Virus record (IMG/VR): IMGVR_UViG_3300006790_000062
Coordinates: 1-32,662 of that record
Origin: a virus
Strand: one strand, 5' to 3'
DNA length: 32,662 nt
In this document: piece by piece, positions 7,331 through 12,542 of the stretch
Numbering within the stretch: position 1 is the first letter of the stretch
How the letters are laid out: the number at the start of each line of letters is the position of its first letter
Notes under the pieces: model-generated
What the model was told of the DNA's origin: nothing
Database searches by the model: none
The model's input: only the letters and a program-made list of their open reading frames with translations
Translations under genes and position numbers: made by a program

Positions 7331-7534
7331 TTAATTTGGCTTACGAATCCATGAGCCTAGAGCCTTTTTTATATTCTCGTATTCAGCTTTGTTGGTCATG
7401 TACTCGTATTTGTCAGTCACTACCGTACAGGTTGGACCACGCAATACAATGTCTACAATATCGTCAACTCTAACAATGGCGTAGGCTTCCTGACCTTCTG
7501 AGTCATTGATTTTAAACTCAATTCTTTCATGCAT
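7331..7534 (-). CDS. Hypothetical early protein (67 aa)
   Basis: This small soluble protein begins MHERIEFKINDSEGQEAY; its first half looks beta-stranded (AIVRVDDIVDIVLRG) and its second half helical (NKAEYENIKKALGSW). It is the last gene of the early minus operon, with its start overlapping the previous stop by one base and a terminator directly after it. No family is recognised. Confidence 0.6.
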   Translation of the reverse strand: MHERIEFKINDSEGQEAYAIVRVDDIVDIVLRGPTCTVVTDKYEYMTNKAEYENIKKALGSWIRKPN

Positions 7535-7839
7535 TAGTGCTTAACTCCTAGTTTTTGTTCTACCTTGTTAGCCACAAGTTCGACAGCTTTTGTTAGAAAT
7601 TCCTCACCAAGCTGTATGTATTCTTCACTTTCTAGAATCTCTTTTATAATTCTTCCATTCATTTCATGCCTAATTACTTCTAGAACTTCGTCGGTTTTTG
7701 GAATATTAGAAAAGAAAAATTCCGTGGTTTTTTCTGAAGTTCCAGTAATTCTTTTGCCAAATTCTTTTTGAATGTATGAGCTGATAGTGGCTAAGTGAAT
7801 AGCCTTTCTGTTTTCTAAACTCAGTTTATCTTTGTCCAT
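7534..7839 (-). CDS. Hypothetical early protein (101 aa)
   Basis: This predicted all-helical, charged protein begins MDKDKLSLENRKAIHLATIS and ends VANKVEQKLGVKH. ACGGGG lies six bases upstream of the ATG, the same element seen before several other genes here. It lies between the CysB-like HTH gene and the 67-aa gene in the early operon. No domain is recognised. Confidence 0.6.
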   Translation of the reverse strand: MDKDKLSLENRKAIHLATISSYIQKEFGKRITGTSEKTTEFFFSNIPKTDEVLEVIRHEMNGRIIKEILESEEYIQLGEEFLTKAVELVANKVEQKLGVKH

Positions 7840-7852
7840 TTTATGCCCCGTA

Positions 7853-8119
7853 TTAGTGTGTTTTTATGACTTCAAGTAGCTTTGAGTGTGAAACGATTTC
7901 TCTAATGATTTCTATAGCTTCCACGCCCTTTTCAGTTAGGTCAACGTATTTTCTGTGACCTCGTTGGAAGATTTGAAAGCCTAGTAAATACTCTATATTA
8001 ATCACATTTTTACATATGCATTGTGGTGATACATCACACTTATCTGCGGCCACTTTTAAATTGAATCCGCTATCGTACACGCTCAGTACGCGCTCTAGTT
8101 CTTTTGTCTTGAAGTTCAT
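7853..8119 (-). CDS. Stand-alone LysR-family (CysB-like) HTH DNA-binding protein
   Basis: The 88 residues span only the N-terminal winged HTH of LysR-type regulators and its linker helix: AADKCDVSPQCICKNVINIE (recognition region) and LLGFQIFQRGHRKYVDLTEK (wing), then GVEAIEIIREIVSHSKLLEV. It is closest by eye to CysB/Cbl, which have LGIQIFSR...VTPAGQEIIRIAREVL at this place. The roughly 200-residue inducer-binding domain is absent and the ORF ends cleanly, so this is a natural short form rather than a visible frameshift. It starts four bases inside the resolvase gene (ATGA). It may act on phage promoters or compete at host CysB sites; both are inference. Confidence 0.7.
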   Translation of the reverse strand: MNFKTKELERVLSVYDSGFNLKVAADKCDVSPQCICKNVINIEYLLGFQIFQRGHRKYVDLTEKGVEAIEIIREIVSHSKLLEVIKTH

Positions 8120-8598
8120 TTCCTAACCGCCTTCATTAAGTTTCGTTCACGCGCTCCATGCCACCCAAACCATGATGCTGACCGGGTATCTTCGTTGCTT
8201 CTTCCTTCCCATCCTGTAGCGCGTTTAAACATGTCAATTTCAACTTTACCTTTCTTCCATCTTTTTGATTGTTGGCAATGTTTCATATCAATGCTTAATT
8301 CTTCTAGCATTCTTTCAACTTCAATTTGGGCTTGCTTAACACGGCCTATCTTCTGCGCGATGTTGAGTTTAACTTTTAGGCTTTCACCTCGTTGTGCAGT
8401 GTAGGCAGCTCCAACCTTAACGTTATCCTCAATAAAAACTAAAAGTCCGTCGAAGTTATCACCAAAGAATCCCAGCAAAAAATCTCGAAACTCAAGAAGA
8501 GTGAAGCTGTAAAGAGCAGTCAATCTTTCACCTTCATAAAGTGCAACCCCATGCTTGTCGCTATCCGGGTCAACTCCTATTGTAAATTCAGTTACCAT
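8116..8598 (-). CDS. RuvC-like Holliday junction resolvase
   Basis: This 160-aa RNase H-fold nuclease begins with TIGVDPDSDKHGVALYEG (Asp10 as first metal ligand), has FIEDN (Glu57), a helical KIGRVKQAQIEVERML segment and an acidic C-terminal motif GRSNEDTRSASWFGW (Glu136/Asp137). This spacing follows RuvC-type resolvases (D, E, then a late acidic pair). It would resolve branched DNA during recombination and packaging. It sits downstream of the O/P replication genes, in the place where lambdoid phages carry nin-region resolvases. AAGGGG precedes the ATG. Confidence 0.8.
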   Translation of the reverse strand: MVTEFTIGVDPDSDKHGVALYEGERLTALYSFTLLEFRDFLLGFFGDNFDGLLVFIEDNVKVGAAYTAQRGESLKVKLNIAQKIGRVKQAQIEVERMLEELSIDMKHCQQSKRWKKGKVEIDMFKRATGWEGRSNEDTRSASWFGWHGARERNLMKAVRK

Positions 8599-8613
8599 GC
8601 TTTCCCCTTGTGA

Positions 8614-8934
8614 TTAAACGTTGCCTTTGCGCTGCGCTGAATGCACGCTGCGCCACATCTGAATTAATAAATCGGCTGTATGCCTCGTTGCTCTAACCTT
8701 CTCAAACGCGCTCTGAGCCTCTTCAACGACTTTAAGGTGGTCTTGGTACTCTTTTGACGCTAACGCCTCATATTGGCGCTCAGAATTCGTTCCTGATGCG
8801 GAATTGAATACCGTGGCTAGTATTACTTTCTTGTGAGCGTCCATTTTTTCATAGTAGGCCTTAAGTCGGCCCACTTCTGAATCTGTGCTTACAAGGTACT
8901 CAAGAGCCTTGTTTGCTCGCTCGAAATCAATCAT
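8614..8934 (-). CDS. Conserved phage protein of unknown function (106 aa, C-terminal WRS motif)
   Basis: This helical protein begins MIDFERANKALEYLVSTDSE and ends in IQMWRSVHSAQRKGNV. From memory, a family of phage proteins with ALEYL.(S/T)TD at the start and WRS.NA..R.GN at the end occurs near replication/recombination genes; this looks like a member. ATG at 8934 is preferred to GTG at 8943. It overlaps the preceding gene by eight bases and lies 15 bases before the resolvase gene. Partners are unknown. Confidence 0.65.
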   Translation of the reverse strand: MIDFERANKALEYLVSTDSEVGRLKAYYEKMDAHKKVILATVFNSASGTNSERQYEALASKEYQDHLKVVEEAQSAFEKVRATRHTADLLIQMWRSVHSAQRKGNV

Positions 8935-9124
8935 GTACAGCACTCACTACTAGCCTACGGTTGCCACCTTCAAGAACTGCAACCTCAAGCATCATTGTTT
9001 TTCGTTCCATGTTAAAACGTAATTCACACTCTCTAACTGCTTGGCCTAGAGATTTTTGGCTAAGCTTGATTGGCTTAAGTCCTGTGATTCGTCTACCGTC
9101 TATGTGAAACCATTCTGCAATCAT
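8927..9124 (-). CDS. Hypothetical small protein (65 aa)
   Basis: It begins MIAEWFHIDGRRITGLKPIK and is largely beta-stranded (CELRFNMERKTMMLEVAVLE, RRLVVSAVHD). AAAGGGGG lies upstream of the ATG, and a promoter-like sequence with an embedded palindrome lies at 9147-9175, so it may begin its own transcript. No family is recognised. Confidence 0.55.
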   Translation of the reverse strand: MIAEWFHIDGRRITGLKPIKLSQKSLGQAVRECELRFNMERKTMMLEVAVLEGGNRRLVVSAVHD

Positions 9125-9146
9125 GTGTTTTCCCCCTTTGAGAGTG

Positions 9147-9175
9147 AATATACATCCCTATGCACAGGGATGCAA
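9147..9175 (-). promoter_or_regulatory. Candidate promoter with an operator-like palindrome in the spacer
   Basis: On the minus strand TTGCAT (9170-9175) and TATATT (9147-9152) are 17 bases apart. The spacer overlaps a 20-bp inverted repeat, CATCCCT-N6-AGGGATG (9153-9172). No U-run follows, so it is not a terminator. A dimeric repressor bound here would block a promoter for the genes from 9124 leftward. The -35 match is poor. Confidence 0.4.
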
Positions 9176-9192
9176 TCATAAACTGTTAGTTG

Positions 9193-9852
9193 TTACAATT
9201 TTTTTTCTCTGAGTATTCGAGCTATGCGCGGGTTAAGTTTCTTACCATGTTTCTGTTCGTATTCCTCACGAGCCTTGTCATTAATATTTTTGACAGAATT
9301 AACGGGCAATTCCTTCAACCTTTCTGAGTTTAAAATCAGATCTCCAGACTTTTCTAGCTGCGTAGCTTCAGCAAAAAGCCTCTTGTACAGTGAAAGTTCC
9401 TTTTCTGATGTGCTACGCCTTAGCTGATAGCCTCCGTTTTCATAAACCCAAGCCTCCCTACGTCCTTGTGGCTTACGCGCCTTAAAACGCGATAGAGCAG
9501 CGTTAAAATCGATTTTGCCATTTACGAATGTTGAGAGTGATGGGGGCCAATCTTCGCCGCTCTCGATGCAATTAGAAAATGAAGTCCTGACTTCCTTCGC
9601 TGTCATCGTCGATATTCCCTGAATCCATGTTGAAGGTAATTCCTGATGGGGCCACCTGTGACCGTACGCCTCCAGCATTTTGATGTTCAGCCAATCCGGT
9701 ATCGACAGTTGGGTTAATAACCCGTTCTGTAGGTGTGGAAGTGTTTGTGTATCTTGACAGGATGTTATCGACTGCTTGAGTGACTCGTGATTTTCTCGTT
9801 GTATTTTGGCTAGGGTTGAATTGATGCGCGTTAAATCCTTGGGCTTGGTCAT
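9193..9852 (-). CDS. Lambda P-like replicative helicase loader
   Basis: This 219-aa protein has a central WLNIKMLEAYGHRWP...STWIQGISTMTAKEVRTSFSNC...DWPPSLSTFV region and a C-terminal YQLRRSTSEKELSLYKRLF segment. This matches the general layout of phage P-type proteins, which bring host DnaB helicase to the initiator at the origin. The start at 9852 has AGGA about nine bases upstream (AATAGGAACCGTTACATG). The conserved region begins before the upstream gene's stop, so the first 93 codons overlap the O-like gene in another frame. Assignment rests on this pattern, size and position after an O-like gene. Confidence 0.65.
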   Translation of the reverse strand: MTKPKDLTRINSTLAKIQRENHESLKQSITSCQDTQTLPHLQNGLLTQLSIPDWLNIKMLEAYGHRWPHQELPSTWIQGISTMTAKEVRTSFSNCIESGEDWPPSLSTFVNGKIDFNAALSRFKARKPQGRREAWVYENGGYQLRRSTSEKELSLYKRLFAEATQLEKSGDLILNSERLKELPVNSVKNINDKAREEYEQKHGKKLNPRIARILREKKL

Positions 9853-10594
9853 CGTAACGGTTCCTATTTTGTTGTGCGTGTTGTTGTGCTTGATGGTTGA
9901 ATGCGTGAATTTGTTTTTGCCAGTCAGTTAGAAAGTGCTTACCAGTTCCAAAAAAGCTTGATACCTGCATGACATATTGAGTGTTGAGTTTTCCCTCAAG
10001 TCTCATGAACTCGCCATAAGCCTCAAGAGAACTACCAAGCTGTACCCAGTTGAACCCCTCTTTGATTCGTGCGTTGCAAGCTTTGAATGCGCTGGCCTTT
10101 GAGTTTGACCCCAACCTAGGCGGCTTGCTCTTCCATAAATGCTCAAATTCATCTGGATAGGATTTCTTTGATTTACTCACAGGGTGCAACTCGTTTGCAC
10201 CATTATTATTTATAGGTTCATTGACTGGTTCAAAAGAGTGACTGGTTATGGGTGACAAATTGCCACTAGGGGGTAGTGACAAATCGCCACTAGGTAGTGA
10301 CAAATTGTCACTAGGTTTAGCTCTGCCTGTGGATAAGTATATGTGAAAAATATTAGAGCTATTACCCTTTGGGCCTGTCCTTTTTTCTATGGTTAGGAAA
10401 CCGTCTTTTTGCAATTGCTTGACGTGTCGAATTACGGTCCGTCTGTCCATCTCGCAATGATCGGCAATGTGCTTGTAACTTGGGAAGCACTCGCCAGCGT
10501 CATTGGCATTATCAGCCAATTTTAATAAAACAAGTTTTCTCGCAGGACTTCCAATTTTTTCCTTTAAGACTTGTACCATGAGATTCATTGACAT
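9572..10594 (-). CDS. Lambda O-like replication initiator (winged helix, internal origin)
   Basis: This 340-aa protein has a winged helix at about residues 12-65 (CFPSYKHIADHCEMDRRTVI, HVKQLQKDGFLTIEKR), as in phage O/DnaD-type initiators. A linker encoded by the iterons follows (SLPSGDLSLPPSGNLSP). A second helical domain (DEFEHLWKSKPPRLGSNSKA...AFKACNARIKEG) and a Gln/Asn-rich tail come next. It should bind iterons within its own gene and recruit the P-like loader. ATG at 10594 is chosen: GAGGTG lies six bases upstream, while the GTG at 10603 overlaps that site. The last 281 bases overlap the P-like gene. Confidence 0.8.
   Translation of the reverse strand: MSMNLMVQVLKEKIGSPARKLVLLKLADNANDAGECFPSYKHIADHCEMDRRTVIRHVKQLQKDGFLTIEKRTGPKGNSSNIFHIYLSTGRAKPSDNLSLPSGDLSLPPSGNLSPITSHSFEPVNEPINNNGANELHPVSKSKKSYPDEFEHLWKSKPPRLGSNSKASAFKACNARIKEGFNWVQLGSSLEAYGEFMRLEGKLNTQYVMQVSSFFGTGKHFLTDWQKQIHAFNHQAQQHAQQNRNRYDDQAQGFNAHQFNPSQNTTRKSRVTQAVDNILSRYTNTSTPTERVINPTVDTGLAEHQNAGGVRSQVAPSGITFNMDSGNIDDDSEGSQDFIF
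10252..10315. repeat. Three iterons, probable replication origin inside the O-like gene
   Basis: Three 19-base copies of GTGACAAAT(T/C)G(C/T)CACTAGG begin at 10252, 10276 and 10297. The copies differ at only two positions. The third is part of a perfect 17-bp palindrome, AGTGACAAATTGTCACT; the others are imperfect versions. Start-to-start spacing is 24 and 21 bases, so the repeat also encodes a repeated SG(D/N)LSLP peptide. AT-rich DNA flanks both sides (about 10200-10212 and 10328-10360). Lambda's origin has the same plan: iterons within O beside an AT-rich unwinding region. Confidence 0.8.
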
Positions 10595-10617
10595 AACATT
10601 CACCTCGAATGTGTAAA
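10588..10617 (+). promoter_or_regulatory. Candidate plus-strand promoter antisense to the O-like gene start
   Basis: A perfect TTGACA (10588-10593) is followed by an 18-base spacer and TGTAAA (10612-10617, 4/6). It points away from the O-like gene and overlaps its start codon. A transcript would begin near 10624 and meet the strong terminator at 10660-10691. Confidence 0.5.
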
Positions 10618-10623
10618 AACCAG

Positions 10624-10691
10624 TGGCTATATCTTCCTATTTGGATAAAGCCATTTAAGATGGCCCCATGTGCGTGAGGGCCATTTTTTTT
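10624..10691 (+). ncRNA. Candidate OOP-like antisense RNA (about 70 nt)
   Basis: A promoter-like sequence and a strong plus-strand terminator frame about 70 bases in the 160-bp gap upstream of the O-like gene, where every neighbouring gene is on the minus strand. Lambda's OOP RNA has the same position and direction: it starts beside O, runs opposite to it and is 77 nt long. The RNA would be complementary to the leader of the O/P message. It does not reach the 96-aa gene's 3' end, unlike OOP and cII. Alternative pairings (10622-10628 with 10649-10655, and 10650-10654 with 10660-10664) compete with the terminator stem. A 22-codon ORF (10609-10677) runs through it but has no ribosome binding site. 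Confidence 0.5.
10660..10691 (+). terminator. Plus-strand intrinsic terminator upstream of the O-like gene
   Basis: ATGGCCC (10660-10666) pairs perfectly with GGGCCAT (10678-10684), followed by eight Ts. On the minus strand no T-run follows the stem, so it works only for plus-strand RNA. No plus-strand protein gene precedes it. Confidence 0.75.
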
Positions 10692-10754
10692 ACTCTAAAA
10701 TCGACACTTTTAACACTAGTTGCACGTTGTTTTTGTGATATTGCAAACGTTTTC

Positions 10755-11045
10755 TTAGATTTCGTTTTTAATGAGTTTTGGCTTTATTCCTCTAAATTCC
10801 TCCGCAATAGATTCAATCTTCGAATTTAAGCCTTCTAAATCTTTCACTGTGTCGTCCTCAACCGAATGTTTGATACAACCCCTTACTAAACTGCTAAAGT
10901 CGCTGTAATAGCCGCACAGAGAGTATTTTACCTTTCCTACATTTTCAGCTTTTGCAAGTCTGTGTTCCTGTACGATAGATTTTTTGTACAAGGTCAGATT
11001 GAAAGAGTCGCAATCTATGAGGAAATTTTCAGTTTCTATCTTCAT
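10755..11045 (-). CDS. Small conserved-looking phage protein (96 aa), unknown
   Basis: The N-terminal half is beta-stranded (MKIETENFLIDCDSFNLTLY) and the C-terminal half helical (DDTVKDLEGLNSKIESIAEE). The layout, with CGYYSDFSSLVRGCIKHSV in the middle, resembles small phage proteins of the DUF5405 kind in which a YY.s...al..yl...i motif precedes a helix. That resemblance is from memory and loose. AGGAA lies eight bases before the ATG. It precedes the O-like gene, the place of cII in lambda, but shows no HTH. Confidence 0.6.
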   Translation of the reverse strand: MKIETENFLIDCDSFNLTLYKKSIVQEHRLAKAENVGKVKYSLCGYYSDFSSLVRGCIKHSVEDDTVKDLEGLNSKIESIAEEFRGIKPKLIKNEI

Positions 11046-11095
11046 TTTTGGTTCCTATTGTTGATTTAAATACGGGGATGCGGTTTAATCCCCGT

Positions 11096-11192
11096 GAGCT
11101 TTAACATTTAGCCTTTGGGTGGCCTAAACGTTTTCATGCTTACCTTGTGATAAGTGGCCCTTGTAGTATTCCTCTCTGCAAGGGCTTTCTTT
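11096..11192 (+). ncRNA. Second candidate plus-strand small RNA in the early minus operon
   Basis: The 145-bp gap between two minus-strand genes ends, on the plus strand, in a strong hairpin with a T-rich tail. A promoter-like TTGATT (11061-11066)-N17-TTTAAT (11084-11089) lies upstream, overlapping a 7-bp inverted repeat ACGGGGA/TCCCCGT (11072-11095). That repeat could instead be a weak minus-strand terminator. The predicted RNA is about 95 nt and antisense to the operon message. Supported only by terminator orientation and a moderate promoter match. Confidence 0.3.
11157..11192 (+). terminator. Plus-strand intrinsic terminator in the early minus operon
   Basis: GCCCTTGTAG (11157-11166) pairs with CTGCAAGGGC (11176-11185) for 10 bp, including one G-U, around a 9-base loop, then TTTCTTT follows. 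On the minus strand the stem is followed by CACTTATC, so the U-rich tail exists only in the plus direction. Confidence 0.6.
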
Positions 11193-11373
11193 ATACTCGA
11201 TGCCAACCCGTTTCCTCTGAGCTTACCTCTTGAATTTTAAGTACTGGACGAATGTACTTGTTAAACATCTGGCGACCTGCTTCCTTCTCAGTCATTGCGC
11301 TGGTGTTTACTGTGAACTCACCGACATCAAAGCGAACCATTGTTACCGCGAAAGTTTTTAGTTGAGTGTTCAT
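11191..11373 (-). CDS. Hypothetical early protein (60 aa)
   Basis: It begins MNTQLKTFAVTMVRFDVGEF and ends VSSEETGWHRV: beta strands, then a helix with TEKEAGRQMFNKYIRP. It looks like a small single-domain protein. ATG at 11373 is chosen because it follows the previous stop by one base (TAATATG) with GGAG upstream; the longer frame to 11484 would overlap the 76-aa gene. No family is recognised. Confidence 0.55.
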   Translation of the reverse strand: MNTQLKTFAVTMVRFDVGEFTVNTSAMTEKEAGRQMFNKYIRPVLKIQEVSSEETGWHRV

Positions 11374-11374
11374 A

Positions 11375-11605
11375 TTAATAAGCTCCGTTTGCTGTTTGTT
11401 GTGCTTGTTCATCAAGTTCATGTAAGTGGTATTGCCATTCGAAAGAGAGGAATTTTTCAAACTCTTCTGGGTCGTATTCCTCATGTTTTACTGCAACTCG
11501 GAAATCAGCAAGTAAAAAATCTTTGTACTTATCGAACCATGAGTTAAATAGTTCTTCTTGGGTTTTTGGCTCCCCTGTGAGAGCCGTGAAAGTTGCGTCA
11601 AACAT
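11375..11605 (-). CDS. Small acidic early protein (76 aa)
   Basis: This helical protein is rich in Asp, Glu and aromatic residues: NSWFDKYKDFLLADFRVAV and EEYDPEEFEKFLSFEWQYHL. Its net charge is clearly negative (about 17 acidic against 6 basic residues). It is the second gene of the early minus operon, and its start overlaps the previous stop. Small acidic proteins made first in infection are often anti-host factors, but no family is recognised and the role is open. Confidence 0.6.
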   Translation of the reverse strand: MFDATFTALTGEPKTQEELFNSWFDKYKDFLLADFRVAVKHEEYDPEEFEKFLSFEWQYHLHELDEQAQQTANGAY

Positions 11606-11952
11606 TAGTATTCTCCCATATCATCAAAGTCATACTCTGGGTCAACTGGCCCGTCATATACATCTAGTTTTTCTATTGCTTGCTCAATCTCAATAAAATC
11701 ACCTAAAACATCGTGAATTATTTCTTTATGCTCTTCGTTATCAACATTGTTGAACTCATTGGTATAAAACCGACAAAAAAGAACGAAGGGAACATTTTTT
11801 GGCTTAACTTTATTCAAGGCATCCTCAAAAGAAATGTACTCACCTAAAGCTTCATCAATGACGTCGTGATCTTCGTCGCTTACTGCTTTGACTGCCATTT
11901 CGCATTTAATGTAATCAGCCATTTCTAGAAGGTAGTAAATTTTATCGTTCAT
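11605..11952 (-). CDS. Highly acidic early protein with an internal duplication (115 aa)
   Basis: First gene after the leftward early promoter. About 31 Asp/Glu against 9 Lys/Arg give a net charge near -22. Two related halves are visible: SDEDHDVIDEALGEYISFED (residues 25-44) with ALNKV after it, and DNEEHKEIIHDVLGDFIEIE (71-90) with QAIEKL after it. Each resembles a helix-turn-helix-like acidic unit, and the tail is also acidic (DPEYDFDDMGEY). First position, charge and repetition fit a DNA-mimic or other anti-defence/host-takeover protein, as inference only; no sequence match to Ocr is seen. Alternatively it may be an EF-hand-like fold, but no canonical calcium loop is present. Confidence 0.65.
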   Translation of the reverse strand: MNDKIYYLLEMADYIKCEMAVKAVSDEDHDVIDEALGEYISFEDALNKVKPKNVPFVLFCRFYTNEFNNVDNEEHKEIIHDVLGDFIEIEQAIEKLDVYDGPVDPEYDFDDMGEY

Positions 11953-11985
11953 TTGTGTTTTCTCCGTTGCGTTTCGATGGGGTGA

Positions 11986-12014
11986 ATATTAATAGTTACG
12001 GGGACGGACGTCAA
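11986..12014 (-). promoter_or_regulatory. Leftward early promoter
   Basis: On the minus strand TTGACG (12009-12014, 5/6) is followed by a 17-base spacer and TAATAT (11986-11991, 4/6). It lies 34 bases upstream of the first gene of the minus early operon and back to back with the rightward promoter at 12050. Confidence 0.6.
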
Positions 12015-12049
12015 CTACTTTTTTACGTAATTTTTTTATAATAAAAATG

Positions 12050-12078
12050 TTGACATCATTTTATGGCGTCCCTATAAT
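12050..12078 (+). promoter_or_regulatory. Rightward early promoter, perfect sigma-70 consensus
   Basis: TTGACA (12050-12055), a 17-base spacer and TATAAT (12073-12078) match the consensus at all twelve positions. An AT-rich tract (12016-12047) just upstream resembles an UP element, and the start site should be near 12085. The palindrome TTACGTAA (12023-12030) lies between the two divergent promoters and could bind a regulator. Confidence 0.85.
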
Positions 12079-12105
12079 GGGCGACATACCAAACGGGGAA
12101 TGAAT

Positions 12106-12252
12106 ATGAGTATCAAGTTAGTATCTCAGTGGAAGCCAAATGAAGACCAAGCTAAGTTTCTAGCTGGTAAAAAAGAAGAATTTAGAACAGTAACGGCTTA
12201 CATTCGTTACTTGATCAACGAGCAAATGAAAAAAGAGGCCAGAAAGAAATGA
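12106..12252 (+). CDS. Small Arc/MetJ-like ribbon-helix-helix candidate (48 aa)
   Basis: First gene after the consensus promoter. The 48-residue protein has a short strand (MSIKLVSQW), one helix (PNEDQAKFLAGKK) and a second basic helix (TVTAYIRYLINEQMKKEARK), the size and order of an Arc-type ribbon-helix-helix repressor. ATG at 12106 has ACGGGG seven bases upstream; an in-frame ATG at 12100 is too close. It could autoregulate the divergent promoters. The fold call is by eye and unproven. Confidence 0.5.
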   Translation: MSIKLVSQWKPNEDQAKFLAGKKEEFRTVTAYIRYLINEQMKKEARKK

Positions 12253-12431
12253 AACTTTCGTCAGTAATTTTAATTTTGTCGTCAATATTTTTGATAGTGC
12301 CTTTGCCACTACTTAACTTTTTAGGTGTTGTTAGTGACGGGTTGGTGGGGGTGATAGCTTCAACATTAATCCTTTTTGCTTTTTTCGTTGTGGCTTGTGA
12401 AATGCTTTTTGGAATAAATAAGTGGAAATAA
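12249..12431 (+). CDS. Two-span membrane peptide (60 aa)
   Basis: Almost wholly hydrophobic, with spans at about residues 5-25 (SVILILSSIFLIVPLPLLNF) and 32-53 (GLVGVIASTLILFAFFVVAC) and a short polar tail GINKWK. The start overlaps the previous stop (ATGA). Early-expressed phage membrane peptides of this form include superinfection-exclusion and holin-like proteins; nothing decides between them. It lies in an early operon far from the lysis genes, which argues against a lysis role. Confidence 0.6.
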   Translation: MKLSSVILILSSIFLIVPLPLLNFLGVVSDGLVGVIASTLILFAFFVVACEMLFGINKWK

Positions 12432-12437
12432 GTTGTA

Positions 12438-12542
12438 ATGAAGTTAATTTGTAGGATTTTCAGGGAATTATTCCCAAAAAAACCGGAATCGTCAGCCGAT
12501 ATTGACGCAATCATTTATAAGGAAGCAGGATATGAGCAATAA
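12438..12542 (+). CDS. Tiny hypothetical protein (34 aa)
   Basis: It begins MKLICRIFRELFPKKPESSA and ends AIIYKEAGYEQ: an amphipathic basic N-terminus that may touch a membrane, then an acidic helix. It starts six bases after the membrane peptide's stop, and its end overlaps the start of the annealing-protein gene. No clear ribosome binding site is visible, so it may exist mainly to couple translation. Confidence 0.4.
   Translation: MKLICRIFRELFPKKPESSADIDAIIYKEAGYEQ

Noticed and set aside
8116-8598. RusA-type resolvase
   Set aside because: The N-terminal GVDPD and late acidic pair fit the RNase H-like RuvC family, not RusA.
10609-10677. 22-codon plus-strand ORF (start MCKNQWLYLPIW) running through the OOP-like unit, like a leader peptide of an attenuator
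   Set aside because: No ribosome binding site upstream, no gene downstream on the plus strand to regulate, and no run of one regulatory codon. Kept only as a note in the RNA entry.
11066-11137. Two tiny minus-strand ORFs (9 and 13 codons) in the gap before the 96-aa gene
   Set aside because: The first has an AAGG upstream and the second overlaps its stop, but both are too short to support without conservation data.
11100-11190. tRNA-like hairpins in the 11.1 kb gap
   Set aside because: No T-loop GTTCGAA motif, no acceptor pairing and no anticodon arm. No tRNA was recognised anywhere in the window.
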